The position numbers were made by a program, and so were the translations under genes. The notes beneath the pieces were generated by a model, which saw nothing but the letters and a program-made list of their open reading frames with translations, had not been told where the DNA came from and made no database searches. From assembly GCA_028564705.1 (NCBI GenBank), contig JAPXFQ010002687.1, forward strand, positions 62,001-126,000: 64,000 nucleotides of DNA. Direction: 5' to 3'. Source of the DNA: Apricaphanius iberus (Eukaryota; Chordata; Actinopteri; Cyprinodontiformes; Aphaniidae). The stretch's first letter is position 1, and each line of letters starts with the position of its first letter. Of this stretch, positions 1 through 11,630 are shown piece after piece.

Positions 1-2090
1 AGTAAATCCCTCAATTGTTGATATACCCTCTTTTGACCTAATATAAGTCCCTTATTTTAAATTACTCCATTAACGGGTAGCTGTAGCAATCCCCCAAAAA
101 TAAACACACAGAATTAAAACCCAAAATGTAAATAGTAAGAATAATAATGTCTAAATGTAAAGAAAAAACAAAAAAGTCTGACTTTTAATGTATGTTAACA
201 CTGTGGAGGAGGCCCCAGAGAAAAACAATACAAATTAATACCCACAAGATAATGAGAAAACACAATTGACAATCTGTTAACATTCTGAAATAAATCAAAC
301 TTAAGGTGTTAAGAAACCTGTGAAATAGAAGGTTTTAACAAACCTGTAAAAATTAAAAGAGTCCTTCCCTGTCTTTATACCTTTATCTGGCTGGTCCTAC
401 CTTCGTCTCGGGCTCGAACTTCGTCCCCAGTAGCCCTTGAAACCTTTTCTCAGCTCAGCTAATCTATCTTTCTATCTAGAGAACCCTCTTTGGCAGTGTT
501 AAGAAACTGCACCTGTGAATAAAAATTGTTAATTAAATGATTATAAATGATTAAAACCTGTAAAATGAAAATATATGGTTAAAAAGTCTATTCAGTCTTT
601 TTTAATATATTTTTATCTTCTGTTCTTCTTTCTTCGCTTCCCGTTCAAGGTCCCTCTGTTAGGATCCAGCAGGTGGAGCTGTTTTCCCACCTTTGTCCTG
701 CAGGTGCTGGAGGCTGAAGCAGCAACAGGTGGAACCTATTCCTGCAATCACCTCCACAGTATATGTAGGGAGCGGATCCACCAGATGGATGTCAGATAAT
801 TCCGTTTCTTGGAGTGGTAAACCTGACCACATTACTCCAGGTATGCTCTGTTCCTGTCTGTGGACTTACCTTGTTCTCTCCTTTGTTCCTCATGGCAGTC
901 TCCTCCAGGCTTCACCTGTGGTTCTGGATTTCCCATTAACTCTCCAGCGTTCTCACGTCGCTCTCCGTCCTGGACGTCCGTCTCCTCGGGGTGTGGCCGC
1001 TCCTGCAAACTCCTCGGTACCATCAGTCCCCGCTGCTTCAGCTCGGTCGGCTCCAAACCTCCTTCATAACTCCCAGTCACATGCAGAAGAGTAACTCAAT
1101 CATCACCTAATACAGCTCCAGGAACCCTGCAGAAGCTGGATCACTCACCTCCTTCTCCTATTCCAACGCTCGAACTCGTCAGTGAGTCAGAATCAAATCC
1201 TCTTAACCCTGAAAAGGGAAACAGTCTCATCCTTCTTCATTACCATACTCACCTCCTGTCTTACCTTCCAGTGACGCCACCAGTTGAGATCCGTTCCAGC
1301 CTAGTTCCCGAGACCTTCCTGAGGACGAAGAGAAATAAACTTTTAGAAAAGAAACTGAATATCCTTCTGTCTGAGAGTTTCTGTGTCGCTTATGAATCAA
1401 ACATGAAACCCTCTACGGGAGCGATGTAACAGAGCTGATCAGTGTGCTTTCCAGCTTTTTTATTTCAGCTGTTTCAGCTATATATATATATATCTTCTCT
1501 TCTGCCCCTGTTGGAAGATCCCTGTGAGACTGCTGGCAGCTGCAGGGGCGTTGTGAAGCTGGTTGATGAGTTGTGATCCTTCCACCTCTTCTGTATATAT
1601 CCCTCTTAGAGATGGCAATTTCAATTGCTCATCTCCCCCATTGGCACATAGATCACAATGGATCATTAATAGCAACCCCTAAACCAATCTTCTAGGTGAG
1701 TCAGGCCCCGCCTCCAGTTGCTTCAGTGTCAGCTTGGTCAAAGCCTTCCTCACCCTCTTTAGGTAGATTCCTGCGGATCCTGAAGCCTGGTATGCCTGTG
1801 TGTGTGTTCCCAGCTGTCATCTGGAACTGGCTGAACAACTTGGGTTCCTCACGCTGTCTGTTGTAGACATGTAGCCACACCCCTCCGTCCCAGAGGGTTC
1901 AGGAGCTGGACATTGGACCCCTCCAGGAGCTGTCATCAGGGACCTGACCAGAACTGTCAGCTGCCGCACCTCTGGGATCAGATGAGACTTGGAGCTCTCT
2001 ACCTGCTGCTGGACAAAAGCTTGTGAACATCCCATAAAAGTAACACGTTTTGGTCCGGTATACTAAAGTTTCTTGATGGCCATCAAATTA
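1..2090. other. No recognised gene; exon-like minus ORF at 832-1080
   Basis: I recognise no protein family here. On the minus strand an 82-codon, Glu/Arg-rich hydrophilic ORF (1080 to 832) contains a good splice donor (GTAAGT, plus-strand about 868-873), so it may be an exon. Upstream of it on the same strand, at plus-strand 1275-1282, lies TGGTGGCG, two bases inside a possible LTR end (TGAGATCC at 1285 on the plus strand). That arrangement resembles a primer binding site and leader of a minus-strand LTR element. Overlapping plus-strand ORFs at 575-1094 have no family features. The (TA)n stretch near 1481-1494 is a short simple repeat. The LTR reading is weak because no second LTR or target duplication is visible. 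Confidence 0.25.
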
Positions 2091-3429
2091 ATTTGGAGGG
2101 CCTGTTTCTAATCAGCCCTGTCTACGCAGTTATAGTAGCCAATTTTTTTAAAAATCTCAGATGTAGATCCATACGCATTACACCAGTGTGTGAGCGAATG
2201 AGTGAATACTACAAGGAATCCATTACCCCTGACTGGAGTTACCATGTTGTATGTAATCAATCACCACCTATCCACTTAACCCAGACAGGTCTCAAAAGTC
2301 CCCATCACAGGTTTGACAATAGGTAAGTGTCCCCACCTAGCCTTCATGAAATTTAATCCAAGCCGTAATTTATTGAAAAAATTTTAAACCTAATTATTTT
2401 GCATAACCCTTATAAATCCCAAATATGTTTAAGTACTGCAACTATACATTATCATTTTGCAAAAAAATAAATTGTGTACAGCCCTGTGTCAATTTGCTAG
2501 ACAGACTGTGTTTACTAGCGACAGCAAGTCACTGTATAAGTCACATTTGTTCCTGATTAAAAGTTTGTATTTAAATAGCCGATGGATCATTAAACTAGAA
2601 AAAAAGTATAATCTGAAAAGAAAATGTTGGTAACTGTATTAGATCTTCGCTGTATCATGTAATGGAATGTTCGTTTTTCTTTTTCCTGAGATCTGAGTAC
2701 CCCTGCAGAATGTTTTGTCCAATTGGAGATCAGTTTCTGTCAATTACCTCAGCCTTCTTTCTTATTCAGTATGTGTAATGATAGGAGGATCATATACCAA
2801 AATAACTACTTATGTAATGTTAATATATCATAGTAATGCAAGTACACCCTCTAAAATACAACAACTAAACTGTTAGTTAACATTGAAATGTAAGGTAAAG
2901 TTACTTCCTGATTCACTGTTTTTTAATGGATGTCCACTCCATTTTAATATATTCTCACTGTACTGTGCTGAGAGATTGTTTAGAAATCTGATTGAAAGAT
3001 CCCTAGGGAAAGAGCAAACCGTTGCGTTATTTTGATGTATCATAGTTGTTCCTGAGAACTAAACAAAAAAACCTTCCTAATTGATGGATGTAAAAGTAAG
3101 CTAAAAAAAACATTTGCCACGTCAATATGTGTAAGGGTTGGGTGTAGCGCCTAATGCAGGATTAAGAGCCCCATTTATCGCTTCAAGATAATTTATTTTT
3201 CTGTATTTTCCCGTACCTTGTTTCTCTAGATAGAATAGTAGTGTTATAACTAGAGTTTGAGGGTTCTAAATGCCCATTTGTTTCAAGCCTTCAATTTTAT
3301 CTTCAGGATATTTCAGTTCAAAACTAATAGGCTCAATTTGCATAAAACCAACATCAATTGGATCAGAGGATCGCAGTGCACGGGGGGTCATCTATGTTTT
3401 CCTGTTTTCCTTTATTCAATTATGCTCGA
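2091..3429. other. AT-rich stretch, no gene seen
   Basis: No ORF longer than about 80 codons and no protein motif is visible on either strand. The sequence is AT-rich with scattered homopolymers, and I see no repeat or inverted structure. Confidence 0.5.
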
Positions 3430-3697
3430 CAGGTATACATGTTTTTAAGAACAGGCTCAAAACGTTACCTTTTTTTTTTGCTTTTAACTGATTACTATCT
3501 ATTCAGCTTGTTTTCCTATATTGATTGTTTCATTAAGTTCTTTTAAATATAGTTAAGATTTAATACACATCCCTTCTAAAGCTTTATTAATCATTTTATT
3601 ATCCATTCTAGCTTTTGTCATCTTAATCTATTAAGCACTTTGATTTGCTCTTTCTGTATGAAAAGTGCTATATAAATAAACTTTTGACTTGATTTTG
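3430..3697 (+). repeat. 3' end of a LINE (L2-like)
   Basis: The segment ends with the typical fish LINE 3' signature: AAAAGTGCTATATAAATAAA followed by short TTGACTTGATTTTGAT repeats. It begins with a RT C-terminal-like piece (ACAGGCTCAAAACGTTACC). It resembles the plus-strand insert at 45921-46606. Only the 3' end is present, as expected for 5'-truncated retrotransposition. The clade is inferred from the tail alone; a SINE that borrowed the same tail is the alternative. Confidence 0.55.
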
Positions 3698-4569
3698 ATA
3701 TGATTTAAATGTTCCTTTACAATTTAGCTTAACCTAAATTTAGTACATCCCTGTGGATGAAGAGTAATATAATGTTATTATTTAAGTACCTGTCCCGTCT
3801 GTTACAGTTGTGTATTAACAAGGATTGAATTTGCTAGCAAAACAACGCTTTCCCAACACAACAAACAGGGACCTGATGTTATAGGCCGAATTCTTCCTTC
3901 CATCCAACTTTTAAATTGTTCTTGGTAGCGGGTGAGGTGTTACATAAAGAGGATCTGGGGTGGAAGCACGAAGGGGTCAGAATTCAAGCAACCAGGGCTT
4001 CCAGGCGGTTAGAAAAGCAGAGGCAGTTCCTGGTAGTTTTTAACAGAAGTGGTTCCCAGAATGTGTCAGCAGCCTGTGGCATGTCACATTCTAAGCCGCA
4101 ATTGTCCATTTTGTTCACAGGACAAGTGAGTTCATACAATTTTTCCTTTAAAGTTCAGCATGAGGAGGGGTTCTTTTGAGGTGCCCCCTGTGTTTTCACC
4201 AGAGAAAGGGTTAATATTGTCCAGTCAGTCATTGTGTGCAGACTGCCACCTTTTTTTCTGTTGCGGCCACGAGTAAAGTCCGTGCTTCTCATCAGCATTC
4301 ACTGGCTCTCTCTCTTGAAGAATATTATATCTTTGTGAAAACTTTTATACGCATTTTTGTATAACCTGCTTTACATATATTTGGGTAAACATTTTTATAT
4401 GTAGTTTCATATAACTTGCCTTATTATTTCAAAAAGGAACAAGATGTTTTCATAGAGGTGAAGGACAAGTTGTTGTTGCAGAGGTAAAAGGGAAGTATTG
4501 TACCAGGATTCCTCCCTTTTGCTGGGCCGAAACTAGAAGAGATAAGAAAACACTTCTTAGGGAGGATAT
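3698..4569. other. No gene seen
   Basis: A plus-strand ORF of 87 codons (3916-4179) shows no domain, signal peptide or repeat structure. Nothing else is recognisable. Confidence 0.4.
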
Positions 4570-4890
4570 AAAAAATATTGAAGGTCGGTCAGTGAGTCTA
4601 AACTATAAAAAAATACTGGGTGTGTTCAACTTTGATTCTGTGTTGTGGTGCCATAATACAAAGGGGATGCCTTGTTTGGAAGTCAGTCAGAGCAGTCCTC
4701 TGTTCTGGCTCCATCTGATATCAGGTGCATGTCTTAAAAAAGAATTCTGGTGTCTTTGGGTTTTTTGTCTTTTTGTTTTTTCTCTCTGTTTCTGGGTTTA
4801 TATCTGTAAAGCTCCCGCTTAAGGAGAGTTGGGGCTCCACAGATCAGTAATCAGTATTTTCACATTGAAGATGGAAGTTCATCCGGCAAA
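4570..4890 (+). repeat. LTR-like segment, distant copy of 20150-20420
   Basis: It contains a TATA-like box (CTATAAAAAAATACTGGG), a T-rich tract and a GGAG-rich end. The same order of short matches occurs at 20150-20420, where the shared TACTGGGTGTG is followed by an AATAAA polyadenylation signal. Two distant copies with promoter-like and poly(A)-like signals suggest the R/U5 part of an old LTR. No TG...CA ends or target duplication could be fixed, so any dispersed repeat remains possible. Confidence 0.3.
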
Positions 4891-5599
4891 ATAAACAACA
4901 GAGAATAATCATTTTAACTCCAACACTCTTCAGTCAATGGGAGAAAAGCAGAGCAAAGCTGGCACACCTCTCGTGCTATGGTGCTCTGGGTGTGTATTTC
5001 GGAATACACCCGGCGCTCTCTTCCTCTCTGCCCAGGCATCCCCATCACCTCCCACGGCCACCTCATCCAAGGACATTGGTTACTGTTATCTGAGCATAAA
5101 CATGACCTGTTTGTGGTTGGGAGAGCGCAGCTCCTGATTTCTAAGTCCGGTGGCATTTTATTTAAAAATGTTCTTTTCATATTCATTAATCTCCTTCCAT
5201 GAATGCTGAATTTAAATGTCTTTCCCACTCAGACTGCCTATCTGGGCTCTATTTTACTTTTATTTTAATCATTTATATTAGTAATAATTTCTTCAGTATT
5301 AGTTATGGTAAAAATATACTATTTATATATATTTATAGGTTTGCTGTCCCTCCTGCTTTCTCTGCTTTTCCCAATTCTCTTGCTTAGTTTCCTCCCGTCC
5401 AACCTCTGTTGCATCTGTCTCGCTTACCTTGTAAAAATTCATCTTTCAGGCATAACTACTCATTCTTTAACCAATGATATAGAGGTTATTACATTTAGCT
5501 ATCTTTTCTAGACAGTTACTCTTCCCCCCTATCACTTTCCTGTCACTCCTACAGAAACAGGAATGTACGCATCCCTTTTCTTCTCCCTGCATGAAATGG
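4891..5599. other. No recognised gene
   Basis: Both strands carry ORFs of 60-104 codons at 4914-5228. The overlapping frames have no conserved motif and look like chance openings in a moderately GC-rich patch. The rest is T-rich. Confidence 0.4.
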
Positions 5600-6056
5600 C
5601 TTCTCTCACAATGTTTTTTTTTTTTTTTTTAAACACATCTGAGTCATGATCATTCTATACTTTATCAATGCAGGAGGACAGAATCACATCACAGAAAATT
5701 CAGAATTCTGACCTATATTAATTTCACAATAACACGCCTATATTGTTTCTAGTAACCTTGCTTCTATCTACTATACTGATAATGTACTACTCTCATGGTG
5801 AAAATCAGAGACTTGAAGGCGCGGGTTAGAAAGCTGTGAACTTGGTAGACCTTCAAGGATGTCCATTCAGAAGAGCCATCTCCATGGTAACGCAGGATGT
5901 GCCCTATCATTATCAAAACAATCCGACCATGACTTGGGTAAAAGCATCACTCAGTAAGACTAACTTTCAAACTAAGACTACGACATTAAGAAAACATGCG
6001 TCACAGTTGATTACAAGGTACATATGAATCATAACACAAAATCTTTCCACCTCACA
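5600..6056 (-). repeat. Diverged solo LTR related to 6507-6986
   Basis: Collinear blocks match the two LTRs at 6507-6986 and 9346-9826: CAGGAGGACAG, the AATTCTGACCT region, TCTCCATGGTAAC, TATCATTATCAAAA, CACAGTTGATTACAA, and a TCACA end at 6052-6056. It is clearly more diverged than those two are from each other, so it is an older insertion. A poly(T) run near 5620 obscures the other end. Orientation follows the provirus, whose LTRs are transcribed from the minus strand. Confidence 0.6.
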
Positions 6057-6501
6057 ATCAAGCATCTTCAATTAACACCAATGTTTAAAAAAAGAACAAA
6101 TGAAATTATCATAATCAGTACCAATTAATCAAATTCATACCTGAAAACACCTCCCCAACTGTAAAGCAACATCACGTTGTTGGGTGTTGCTGCAGGAGGG
6201 ACTGCTGCATGTCACAGAACAGATTGTACCACAGAGACAGCATTATATGAAAATCTAAGACATTTGCCTGGAAATTAAAGCTTACGCACAAATAACCCAC
6301 AGCATAAAACCATATTCAGTGGTAGCGCTCCACCCATCTGCGTAATGCATGATGTGAAGGGTACCTCACATTGTGGACTTTTACATCAGGACTGTAAAAA
6401 CTCATAAAGTAATAACATATTTACATTTAAAAATGTGCAAAGCATGTTAATAGGAGTAAGCAATAGAAAAGTAAGATATTCGCTTGTGAAAAAGAGAGAA
6501 C
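6057..6501. other. No gene seen between LTR copies
   Basis: AT-rich, no ORF or motif. It ends at the GGGAT target duplication (6502-6506) of the downstream retroelement. Confidence 0.5.
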
Positions 6502-6506
6502 GGGAT

Positions 6507-6986
6507 TGTAATCGGATTTTTGAGACTCTTAATAAATGAGAGAGATTCCTTTAAGCGTTTGGAGGTTTTAATATTATTAGAACTGATCATACAGGAGGAC
6601 AGCAACACATCACACCAAATGTGGAATACTGACCTGTCTTGGTCTTACAACAGCAAGCTTATATTATTTCTAGCAATCTTGGTCTATCTGTTCTATTCGA
6701 TAAAAGTACAACCCTAAAGATGCATAACAGAGACTTTGTGGCGCCTTTCTCTTAGATTAGAAAGCGGAGAACTTTGTGTATCTTTAAGGATGCCCAGTAG
6801 AAGAATTGTCTCCATGGTAACACTGGATATTGACTATCATTATCAAAAACTCTCTGTCCCTATCCTGGGTAAAAACGTCACTAAATAAGACTAGTCATTC
6901 ATACTGATACTACAACATTAAGTAAACCAGGTCACAGTTGATTACAAAGTATAGAAACTACATAACATTCAATTATTTCCATCACA
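6507..6986 (-). repeat. 3' LTR of the retroelement
   Basis: 480 bp, TG...CA on both strands (plus-strand TGTAATCGG to CCATCACA). It matches 9346-9826 almost base for base, with a few substitutions and single-base indels, which suggests a fairly recent insertion. The polypurine tract abuts its minus-strand start. Confidence 0.88.
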
Positions 6987-7000
6987 GTCCCCCCTTTTTA
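6987..7000 (-). other. Polypurine tract of the retroelement
   Basis: Read on the minus strand this is TAAAAAGGGGGGAC directly before the LTR start TGTGATGG. This is the standard place and composition for plus-strand DNA priming in LTR elements. It fixes the element's orientation. Confidence 0.8.
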
Positions 7001-7192
7001 TCTAATCTCAAAGATAAATCAAAATACAAAGGAGAATCAATAATCAATAAACAAGAACAATCAGTAACTAACCTAAGAGACAGGCAGTATTCAAAAAAGA
7101 AAGACAAAACAGTGGTTCAAATGTTCTCAATCATTACATGTCACATTGAATTATTTCTAACAGAATCATCTTAATCTAAGCATCCATCTTAA

Positions 7193-8406
7193 CCCTCTAG
7201 GCGCCAAAGTCGCAATATTGCGACAAGCAACATTGCTGACTTTAACGAGCCACAGCTGGAGATAGGGCCACTAATTTAATTACTACTTTACACCAGGAGA
7301 TGGCGGACATGTGTACCTTTAATCTTGGACACATTTTTGGGTGTGTTACCATGGAAACTTTTGGAGAAAAATTGGCCTGTAAGTCAGCGCCGCAAGCGGG
7401 GATGCGAGGTGCAGCTGCTGCGGTCACAGTATAGAGAAAGCGACTTTTAGAAAGATAAAACTTATGAGGCCGAGATGTCGGTATTCCCCGCCGGAAAGTA
7501 TTGGCTCATTCAGATTCTGAAGAGAAATATTTACCTCTGATCTGTTCAGTTGTCCCGGGAGAAAGGGAAACTAAAATGTCCCGCAGCAACAGCCAGTCCC
7601 GTTTCGCCATGACGCTCCACAAGCAGCAACATTCCAGCTCTGCATCACGTTCTCCCGGTGAGAGAAAGGTATGTGTTCGGGTAGCAAGGTGGTCATCACA
7701 ACGCTAATTGTGACCGAGGTGGGAGGGATGTAAAAATCAGTGGAAATAATAGCAGATGCGATCGAAAACAGGAGAGAAAAAAAAAAACGCTTATAAGCGA
7801 GTAAACAGCAGTAACGTTCTCTGTCCCGCTCGAAGTGAGGATGATGATTTTGGCGAGGTTTGCTTGACAGATGAGGAAGAGTAGAATCACCAGTGGATCA
7901 GACAATTTGATGAGCCTGTTAGTTATTTTTGGGACGGATCTGTAAAATTCTGCGGCCAATATTTTCTTTCTTTTGATTTTATTTGGTGAATAGAGTAACG
8001 GACCCACATAAGAAAGGACATATAAACAGATATATCCACCTGTTCTTGAAGAAAAAAGCCAAAAAATGGAACATATAGATGTAGAAAATACATATATAGA
8101 AAAATCCCAAAAAAAAAATATTGATGAAATAAAAGTTTTAAACAATGTATTTACCAACATATACGTAAAGCAGATTATACAAGAATGTAAATAAAAGTGT
8201 TCATAAATATATGGTATTCCTCAGTATAAAAGCAAAAAATTGTAAAAGTCATGCAATCCAATAGTGCCAATGCCTGATGACGTCATAATATGCAAATTAC
8301 ATGTGTGATTTTGCTCCTATCACAAACTTTATATCATACTGAAGATTCTTCTAATTTACAGTGTACCTTTATCTATAACCATATTAAAGCTACGGCGCCT
8401 AGAGGG
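7193..8406. mobile_element. piggyBac-like non-autonomous element with TTAA duplication
   Basis: A 13-bp perfect terminal inverted repeat, CCCTCTAGGCGCC, bounds 1214 bp and is flanked by TTAA at 7189-7192 and 8407-8410. TTAA targets and CCC-starting termini are characteristic of the piggyBac superfamily. No intact transposase is present. A short plus-strand stretch near 7828-7890 reads as an acidic Asp/Glu-rich segment before stops, possibly a relic of a transposase N-terminus, but this is weak. The minus-strand 154-codon ORF (7696-8160) is hydrophobic, follows A/T runs and looks accidental. The element inserted into the older LTR retroelement. Confidence 0.8.
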
Positions 8407-9323
8407 TTAATGACATTATCTGAACTCGAACAACATCCCAAACAAAAAATCCTGCTGGTCGCCTAAGATAAGAAACCTCCATCCTAGGGTCGTGTCACTT
8501 GTTTCTCTTCACGACTCGGCAGGCAAAAAGTTTGAGACGGCTCCTAGCCCCAAATAGGTGGCGCTGTTGTTCTGTTCCTCATTAGTCAGGATGCATGAAC
8601 AAAACTGCAAAACAAATAAAAAGGGGCACAATGTTAGGCAGTATCAATTAGGTACACACTAAATAGATCTAATCTCTCAACACAGCTTGGAGTGTGTACT
8701 CTTCCCTTAAATGGGTTAGGTATCCACAGCGTGAACCTCAAAATCAAGATCGTCAGTCACTCTTTGCTCAGCACCACAGTGACCCTTCAAAGAGGTTACA
8801 CAAAGAAATCAAATCAATGGTAATCAAAAATAACAATGAAACGTTCAAATATAAACAAAATAGAATAAAAAACAAAAATAATTTCCAATCAAAATCTCTA
8901 ACTTCTGAAATGATTATGTTTTCTTGATAAATCATAAAAATCTATAAATCTGTATTCTAAAAATCTATAAAAATCTGTAAAATCTGTAATCCCCCTTTTC
9001 ATTATTTATCCTCAAACAATGAAAACCAAGACAAAGAAAATTCAATCATAATGAAATAATAAAAGGATAATCAATTAAATAAAATAGCAATCACTGCAAA
9101 TGACCTTGATTTAAATAAATTAAATGAAATAATGAATGAATAAAAAAATACTGATAAATTGAAGAAAAATGTAAAATTCTAAAAAAAATAAACCTAAAAA
9201 AATAATGAAATAAAAAAAAAACAAATCAAACCCCTCTTTCTGTCATTGACATCCCTGGAATGAGACTGCTAAACTCCCATGGAAAAACACAAGATATTAG
9301 TGATTTAAAGGAAGTCTGGCCCC

Positions 9324-9341
9324 ACCCCACGTTGGGCTCCA
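9324..9341 (-). other. Primer binding site, tRNA-Lys-like
   Basis: On the minus strand the sequence after the LTR end (GATTACA, then ATCT) is TGGAGCCCAACGTGGGGT. The Lys-1,2 tRNA primer site known from several retroviruses is TGGCGCCCAACGTGGGG; this differs at one base. Position and sequence together make it a convincing primer site. Confidence 0.8.
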
Positions 9342-9345
9342 AGAT

Positions 9346-9826
9346 TGTAATCGGATTTTTGAGACTCTTAATAAATGAGAGAGATTCCTTTAAGCGTTTG
9401 GAGGTTTTAATATTATTTGAATTGATCGTACAGGAGGACAGCAACACATCACAGCAAATGTGGAATACTGACCTGTCTTGGTCTTACAACAACAAGCTTA
9501 TAATATTTCTAGCAATCTTGGTCTATCTATTCTATTCGATAAAGTACAACTCTCAAGATGAATAACAGATACTTTGTGGCGCCTTTGTCTTAGATTAGAA
9601 AGCGGAGAACTTTGTGTATCTTTAAGGATCTTTCAGATTGAAGAATCGTCTCCATGGTAACACTGGATATGGACTATCATTATCAAAAACTCTCAGTCCC
9701 TATCCTAGTGAAAAACGTCACTAAATAAGACTAGTCATTCAAACTGATACTACAACATTAAGTAAACCGGGTCACAGTTGATTACAAAGTATAGAAAGTA
9801 CATAACATTAAATTATTTCCATCACA
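9346..9826 (-). repeat. 5' LTR of the retroelement
   Basis: 481 bp, TG...CA, near-identical to 6507-6986. It is the 5' LTR because the primer binding site lies on its interior side and the element reads on the minus strand. The GGGAT target duplication follows at 9827-9831. Confidence 0.88.
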
Positions 9827-9831
9827 GGGAT

Positions 9832-11583
9832 GATGCTTGTGTTACTTGGACTGTCTGTCCACCTCCAACTCATTGCTATTCATTTTACTGATTTAGACCA
9901 AAAAATTAAAACGGCATAATTTAACATGCAGGTTTTTAAGACTGAAGTAACATTTAATTTAATTTAATAACAGATGAGAAACAAAAATATAAATACAAAA
10001 GACGTGATAAATTATCAGTTCTGATTTAAAAATAATTCAACGGAACAACAGAGTTAAAGAATGTTCATCCAAAAAAATATATAGCTTAATTTGAAGACAT
10101 TCTAAAAAAACTTTGAGGTTTCTTGGTGTTCTTCTCCTAATGATTCTTCCGCAGGAAAACAAAACTTGTCATTATATGGATTATATTTTTCTGTAAAGTC
10201 AGACCTTCTAGTTTCCTTTGGGAAAGTAATTGTTGTAATTGTAGTAGTAATTGTAGTAATTGTTGATAAAAAAAGTATAAGGTAGATATGATATAAATTG
10301 AACCAACTATAGAAATTTTCACGATACCGGCCTAACGCGAATACACACTTTAATAATGTCATCAGTCGGTACCTACGTACTTTGTACAGAAGGAAGCTAC
10401 ACTCTGATTTTCAGTGTTTGCATTGGCACTAGATATTGCAATGTTTTAATATGACGTTTCCATTTAACAGAAAAATGTTGAGCTTTAATAGTTTTTAATT
10501 CAAATATATGCAGCTTTATTTTTTAGCAATTTTAATTTGGAAATAAGTAATCAGGAAAGCAGAAATACATTTGTTTTTCTCTCCTTTAAGTTTTTATACT
10601 TCTGATCAAACATTTTCTAACATTTCATAAAATTTTGCTTGTATTTATATCTTCATCTTTGTGTTTTGAGAAATTTAGTGTTGCATTTTTGGAAAAATAA
10701 GATTAGAATAGTTTTCTATGCATTTTTCACAATGAATGTTATTTAAACGGCAACCAAACAGTAATTTTGACATATCTTAACGGAACAAAAGATTGTATTG
10801 CTGTAGCAGAGAAACAGTCTGTGTATCAAGGTGCTGGGTCAGGGTAGAATCACTATGTTCACACTGAGAGTGCCGGCCAGAGCACCACTTAAGGCCACCC
10901 AGATTATGAAGATGTGGGGCACAGAGAGTTGATCAATTTCTTTTCTCCTTTATTATTTTCCACACAATTGGTTTACAGCTTGGCGGGTATACAGGTGGAA
11001 CAGTATGTGTTGGGATGTGTGTGGTTTCGTACAAAATGTCAAATATAATTCAGGTAAAACTAAGCAAAATATGTAAATAAATTTAACACCTGGCTCTCAC
11101 CAGTTTATCAAAAACCACACAAATCAAATAGAATACAGACTTATTAATCACAGGTCACAATTTACCACTTTGCTATCAGTAGCCTAAACAGTGGGCAAAC
11201 AAAATTCTCCGGTTTGTCAAGTCACCATGAATGTCCACATATAACTTCCAGTTCGGACGGAACTCACTACATAGCTACTTCCGCTAACAAGCTAGCACGA
11301 GTTCAAGTCCGAAAATAACAGTTTAACTAAACCAAGCGCATTTCTGTGCAACAGTAGTACTATACAAACTGTTTTTAAGCTAAATAAGTAACCAACATGC
11401 ACACATTTACATAAATACGGCGCATTTACACTCTTTGCCCTGTGCCTTGGGGGCTAACAAACTATTAGCATGCCCGAGCTGACAGTTGAAGTGGATGGAT
11501 TCATATGAAGAACATTCCCACTGGCAACTAATGAACTTCAACTCAAGAAAACATGTCAATAATTATATACTCACTGGTCATTT
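9832..11583. other. No recognised gene
   Basis: AT-rich DNA with short ORFs only. A small TTGTAGTAA-like tandem lies near 10230-10266. Around 10840-11500 the GC content rises slightly, but no motif, terminal repeat or splice-bounded exon can be supported. Confidence 0.45.
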
Positions 11584-11630
11584 ACACACGCACATACACA
11601 CTCACACACACACATACACACACACACAGT
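11584..11630. repeat. (CA)n microsatellite, imperfect
   Basis: About 47 bp of CA repeats interrupted by T and G (ACACGCACATACACACTCAC and so on). Simple-sequence repeat, no gene association visible. Confidence 0.9.

Larger units (their letters stand above)
6507..9826 (-). mobile_element. Gene-less LTR retroelement (retroviral type), minus strand
   Basis: Two near-identical LTRs (6507-6986 and 9346-9826) are flanked by a perfect 5-bp duplication, GGGAT at 6502-6506 and 9827-9831. Read on the minus strand the LTRs begin TGTGATGG and end GATTACA. The 5' LTR is followed by a tRNA-Lys-like primer binding site (9324-9341), and the 3' LTR is preceded by a polypurine tract (6989-6999). The interior, without the later insertion, is only about 1.1 kb of A-rich noncoding DNA with no gag, pol or env reading frame, so the copy is a deletion derivative or a non-autonomous form. 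A piggyBac-like element (7193-8406) inserted later. It cannot encode proteins; past mobility would have needed a helper element. Confidence 0.85.

Noticed and set aside
575..1094. Plus-strand ORFs of 74 and 133 codons
   Set aside because: They overlap each other and a minus-strand ORF with a better splice signal. No motif.
7696..8160. 154-codon minus-strand ORF inside the piggyBac-like element
   Set aside because: It is hydrophobic and Phe/Ser-rich only because the opposite strand is A-rich. It has no domain and ends in homopolymers.
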